The notes beneath the pieces are model-generated. The model saw only the letters and a program-made list of their open reading frames with translations. It made no database searches and was not told the DNA's origin. DNA of 22,404 nt from Kiritimatiellia bacterium (lineage in GTDB: Bacteria > Verrucomicrobiota > Kiritimatiellia > SLAD01): the NCBI GenBank assembly GCA_007125875.1, contig SLCI01000118.1:1-22404 (forward strand). The letters run 5' to 3'. Position numbers and translations under genes: made by a program. Below are positions 21,338-22,404 of the stretch, piece after piece; position 1 is the first letter of the stretch; each line of letters begins with the position of its first letter.

Positions 21338-22404
21338 AGCCACCGCTCAAGCGCGAGCCGATCAATGGTCGCGACGTATGCTGGGTACGGCCCGCGCGCT
21401 GATGATCTACGGCCTTTTGCTCGGTGGCGCGCTGGTGTTCAGCTTGCCGTTCGTGTGGATGGCGGGTACCAGCATGAAGGTCGACCGCGAAATGTTCGGC
21501 GAGGACATTCAGCTGTTCCCGATGCGCCCGATACCAGCGGAACAGTCGCCCTATCTCGATGATCGCTTCTTCGCCATCCCCGAAAGTGAACGCTACAAAC
21601 GGGTGCGCCCCGAAATCGAACGCATACTGCAAGCGATCGAATTTGACCTGGCCGAATACGTGCATGGCCAGGATCAACTGGTGCAACTCCTCATCCCGGG
21701 CATCTATCGCCGCTTGGACCAAATCATGCCGCGCACTCTATGGCAGGCCGATGACGAAACCTTGTTTGCCGCGATACAACAACGCGTCACGGACGACATG
21801 GCCCAAGATATGGTGACTCGCCTACTACGACGACTCACCTTCGGTTCGATTCGGGTGCGCAGTGTTGACTTGCAGGAAGTCGATTTGACGGCCGACACGA
21901 ATCCTGCGGAGCTGTGGGAACTTGAAGGTCCAGCGCACTGGTCCGAAGATGGGCGTGATGCCCACCTCGTCTATGATTTCAGTGCCCGCGATACAGGCGA
22001 GATCCGTATCAGCGCGACACTGAAGCTGCCGTTCGACGCTGAACGCCTGCAACGCACCATGCTTTTTATACGCCCCGACGATTCGTGGCATGCCTTGCGT
22101 TTCTCCGTCGAAAAGAATGGGGTTCGGTACCGCGCGCAGCGACCGGAATACATGGGCGACTTCCAATGGAGTGCCGTAACGCTCCAAGAATATGGTCCCG
22201 ACGATCAATCGACCCGGATTCGCACGTGGATTCCGTATCGTCGCGCTGCAGAAGGACCCGAATACGAATCGCGACCGGATCATATTCGCATCACGATGGT
22301 GCTAACCGAATCGGATCAGCGCACCGCGTGGTGGGCTAAGGCGCAGCGCAATTACCGCGGTGCACTCGATTACATTCCCTTCTGGCGCTACACGGCGACA
22401 AGCA
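21324..22404 (+). CDS. MalG-type sugar ABC permease with large periplasmic insert (partial)
   Basis: The frame opens with ATG at 21324, overlapping the end of the fused permease gene by 14 bases, and is still open after 360 codons at the window end. Residues about 22-50, including ALVFSLPFVWMAGTSMK, match the first helix and following segment of MalG-type permeases. The phrase NYRGALDYIPFWRYTATS (343-360) matches the usual MalG segment that precedes the second helix. In ordinary MalG proteins these two segments are only tens of residues apart. Here about 270 residues (71-340) lie between them. The first part is helical and charged (about 88-172), the second beta-rich (about 175-330). With the N-terminus inside, this insert is periplasmic. 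The EAA loop should lie beyond the window. Confidence 0.85.
   Translation, partial: MKASKATAQARADQWSRRMLGTARALMIYGLLLGGALVFSLPFVWMAGTSMKVDREMFGEDIQLFPMRPIPAEQSPYLDDRFFAIPESERYKRVRPEIERILQAIEFDLAEYVHGQDQLVQLLIPGIYRRLDQIMPRTLWQADDETLFAAIQQRVTDDMAQDMVTRLLRRLTFGSIRVRSVDLQEVDLTADTNPAELWELEGPAHWSEDGRDAHLVYDFSARDTGEIRISATLKLPFDAERLQRTMLFIRPDDSWHALRFSVEKNGVRYRAQRPEYMGDFQWSAVTLQEYGPDDQSTRIRTWIPYRRAAEGPEYESRPDHIRITMVLTESDQRTAWWAKAQRNYRGALDYIPFWRYTATS

Overview
The window looks like a chromosomal segment from a moderately GC-rich, Gram-negative-type bacterium, probably of the PVC superphylum (Verrucomicrobiota, Kiritimatiellota, Lentisphaerota or Planctomycetota). The pointers are an exosortase with its EpsI-like partner, a TIGR03790-type exported protein, a housekeeping sigma factor with a Lys/Ala-rich N-terminal tail, a solute-binding-protein/permease fusion, and many intergenic hairpin repeats. 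The placement is an inference from gene content, not a phylogenetic result. The heme A synthase homologue suggests aerobic respiration. No phage, integrase, complete insertion sequence or CRISPR array was seen.

Layout. Positions 1-184 hold the N-terminus of an exported protein (minus strand, cut by the window edge). A REP-like hairpin pair follows. Then come an ATP-cone/P-loop kinase and the rpoD-type sigma factor (minus strand, 13 bases apart, likely one transcript). The 480-base gap 3693-4172 carries nested palindromes. A plus-strand run follows: asd, asnS and a COX15/CtaA protein, with gaps of 8 and 13 bases. The last of these overlaps tail-to-tail with a minus-strand MurG-like glycosyltransferase homologue. 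A secreted protein of unknown function (8995-9588) is followed by 417 bases of repeats. Then on the minus strand come the signal-peptide peptidase SppA and a tRNA-Val(CAC).

The centre (11256-17238, minus strand) is a compact envelope/exopolysaccharide block. In transcription order it contains a WbaP-like polyprenyl-phosphate sugar-1-phosphate transferase, a large exported TIGR03790-like protein, a HisB/GmhB-type HAD phosphatase started by TTG, an exosortase, and an EpsI-like protein with a zinc-ribbon-like insert. The first three overlap each other by 1-8 bases and the last two by 46. The exosortase also has its own strong, nearly leaderless promoter. Together these genes could start a lipid-linked glycan and process sorted (PEP-CTERM-like) proteins at the envelope.

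To the right are a small putative lipoprotein, a HicB-like protein with a pterin-carbinolamine dehydratase, and the start of a carbohydrate ABC importer with two structural oddities. The first gene fuses a membrane-tethered solute-binding domain to a MalF-type permease (900 aa). The second, cut by the window end, is a MalG-type permease with about 270 residues inserted in its first periplasmic loop. This pair is the best candidate here for an under-described system. The second notable signal is a set of GTAG-headed hairpin repeats whose stems differ by compensated base changes.
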